Shown here: positions 6,313-6,696 of the stretch, in pieces | Numbering within the stretch: position 1 is the first letter of the stretch | How the letters are laid out: each line of letters begins with the position of its first letter | From: CAYGTS01 sp964352905 | Lineage (GTDB): Bacteria > Pseudomonadota > Gammaproteobacteria > JAHCLG01 | DNA: 6,696 nt | Assembly: GCA_964352905.1 (NCBI GenBank) | Contig: CAYGTS010000139.1 | Location: 1-6,696 of the forward strand | Direction: 5' to 3' | Translations under genes and position numbers: made by a program | Notes under the pieces: generated by a model | What the model was told of the DNA's origin: nothing | The model's input: only the letters and a program-made list of their open reading frames with translations | Database searches by the model: none

Positions 6313-6342
6313 AAATTTATTCCTTAACGAATATATTTAGGC

Positions 6343-6371
6343 ATATTATTTTATTTAAAATAGATAGTCAA
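6343..6371 (-). promoter_or_regulatory. Sigma70-type promoter of the virB2-virB8 operon
   Basis: Read on the minus strand, a -35 box TTGACT (6371-6366) is followed after exactly 17 nt by a -10 box TAATAT (6348-6343). Transcription would start near 6336, giving a leader of about 25 nt before the virB2 ATG with its SD. The surrounding DNA is very AT-rich. No other comparably good promoter was seen inside the operon, so this is probably its main promoter. The near-consensus boxes suggest substantial basal expression unless a repressor acts here. Confidence 0.75.
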
Positions 6372-6398
6372 TGCTTTTAGTACTTTTTTTATGAAAAA

Positions 6399-6408
6399 TA
6401 ATGCATTA
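6399..6408. promoter_or_regulatory. 10-bp palindrome upstream of the virB promoter
   Basis: TAATGCATTA (6399-6408) is a perfect palindrome lying 27 bp upstream of the -35 box. It sits where an activator or repressor could bind. In DNA this AT-rich a 10-bp palindrome can arise by chance, so an operator role is only a possibility. Confidence 0.2.
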
Positions 6409-6458
6409 ATGAATTAAATTATCTAGATTTCCGTGTAATTAATCTGCACTAGCTAATT

Positions 6459-6485
6459 GGGCTAAATTCCGCTAGAATTTAGCCC
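6459..6485. other. Perfect 11-bp stem-loop upstream of the operon
   Basis: GGGCTAAATTC (6459-6469) and GAATTTAGCCC (6475-6485) are perfect reverse complements around the 5-nt loop cgcta. An outer pair AGCTA (6451-6455) / TAGCT (6493-6497) could extend the structure past an internal loop. Neither strand has a U-run directly after it, so it is not a textbook intrinsic terminator. It could still stop or punctuate transcription coming from the right, insulating the virB promoter, or be a protein-binding site. Confidence 0.5.
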
Positions 6486-6606
6486 CTTTGGGTAGCTTGA
6501 GCGGCTGCGCAAAAAACAGCCCTGGTCGCAAGGGTGTTGTGTGATCAGTAATTCCCGGCGAGATGTTGAATAACTCAAGAACGGTCAGATTTGAGGCAAG
6601 GTCACA
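6472..6606 (-). other. Short open frame, possible 3' relic of a lost gene
   Basis: This minus-strand frame is open for 44 codons between a TAA at 6609-6607 and a TAG at 6474-6472. It has no ATG and no SD. The stretch is visibly richer in G and C than the virB leader, and the translation (for example LRPGLFFAQPLKLPKGAKF near its end) looks protein-like but matches no family I know. It may be the degraded tail of an upstream gene; equally it may be non-coding sequence open by chance. The stop codon falls in the loop of the 6459-6485 hairpin, and the open frame begins inside the left arm of the 6595-6684 inverted repeat. Confidence 0.2.
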
Positions 6607-6684
6607 TTAAAAACACTAAAAAATAGCGGAGTTTATACATGATAAATGAGCACATTTTTTATGTGTTTTTAATGTGAGATTGCC
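6595..6684. repeat. Inverted repeat with 15-bp perfect core arms
   Basis: TCACATTAAAAACAC (6602-6616) is the exact reverse complement of GTGTTTTTAATGTGA (6663-6677), with a 46-nt spacer. Extending outward, 6595-6616 and 6663-6684 match at 20 of 22 positions, and a few more bases match if one gap is allowed. The spacer is AT-rich. On the plus strand it contains GGAG, 7 nt, then an ATG opening a 12-codon frame (6639-6677). Possible readings are a small MITE-like element, an insertion-sequence remnant, or a long regulatory hairpin. The right side is close to the window edge, so a larger element cannot be excluded. Confidence 0.6.
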
Positions 6685-6696
6685 CAAATATGGCTG

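Noticed and set aside
6158..6340. Plus-strand open frame of 60 codons opposite virB2
   Set aside because: It is antisense to virB2 and has no recognisable features.
6639..6677. Plus-strand 12-codon frame with an SD-like GGAG
   Set aside because: It is too short to call as a gene; kept only as part of the inverted-repeat observation.
1..6696. CRISPR array, tRNA, rRNA, toxin-antitoxin pair or anti-phage system
   Set aside because: No direct-repeat/spacer pattern, no tRNA arms or rRNA segments, and all substantial coding frames are accounted for by the T4SS operon.

Overview
The window carries one half of a VirB/VirD4-type (P-type) type IV secretion system (T4SS). The genes form a single tightly packed operon on the minus strand, read from the right end of the window to the left. 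Gene order in transcription order is virB2 (pilin), virB3, virB4 (ATPase), virB5 (minor pilin), a very small VirB7-like lipoprotein gene of 41 codons, a 123-residue lipoprotein, virB6 (polytopic inner-membrane channel protein) and virB8 (bitopic assembly factor). The genes overlap or sit a few bases apart: virB3/virB4 overlap by 14 nt, virB4/virB5 by 11 nt, and virB6/virB8 share an ATGA. Most have a Shine-Dalgarno (SD) sequence inside the end of the preceding gene, so translational coupling is likely. A near-consensus sigma70-type promoter (TTGACT, 17-nt spacer, TAATAT) lies just upstream of virB2.

Region by region. 1-210 holds nested inverted repeats of an interspersed palindromic type (cctggattgc / cgcaatgacgg motifs) that begin right after the virB8 stop codon. 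211-6312 is the virB2-virB8 operon. 6313-6696 holds the operon promoter, an 11-bp perfect stem-loop, a GC-richer stretch with a short open frame that may be a gene relic, and a 15-bp perfect (about 22-bp imperfect) inverted repeat near the right edge.

The proteins would build the inner-membrane part of the machine (VirB3, VirB4, VirB6, VirB8), the pilus (VirB2, VirB5) and one or two outer-membrane lipoproteins. VirB9, VirB10, VirB11, VirD4 and the VirB1 transglycosylase are not in the window. virB9 would normally follow virB8, but its place is taken by repeat DNA, so the rest of the system is either encoded elsewhere or lost.

The DNA is AT-rich. A full set with VirB2 and VirB5 on an AT-rich, repeat-bearing genome suggests a gammaproteobacterium, possibly a host-associated one such as a member of the Legionellales. 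That is an inference: no marker gene in the window fixes the taxonomy, and plasmid or integrative-element carriage is equally possible. I did not find a wholly new system. The most noteworthy items are the easily missed VirB7-like gene with an overlapping -1 frame, the lipoprotein in the entry-exclusion position, and the repeat-bounded end of the operon.
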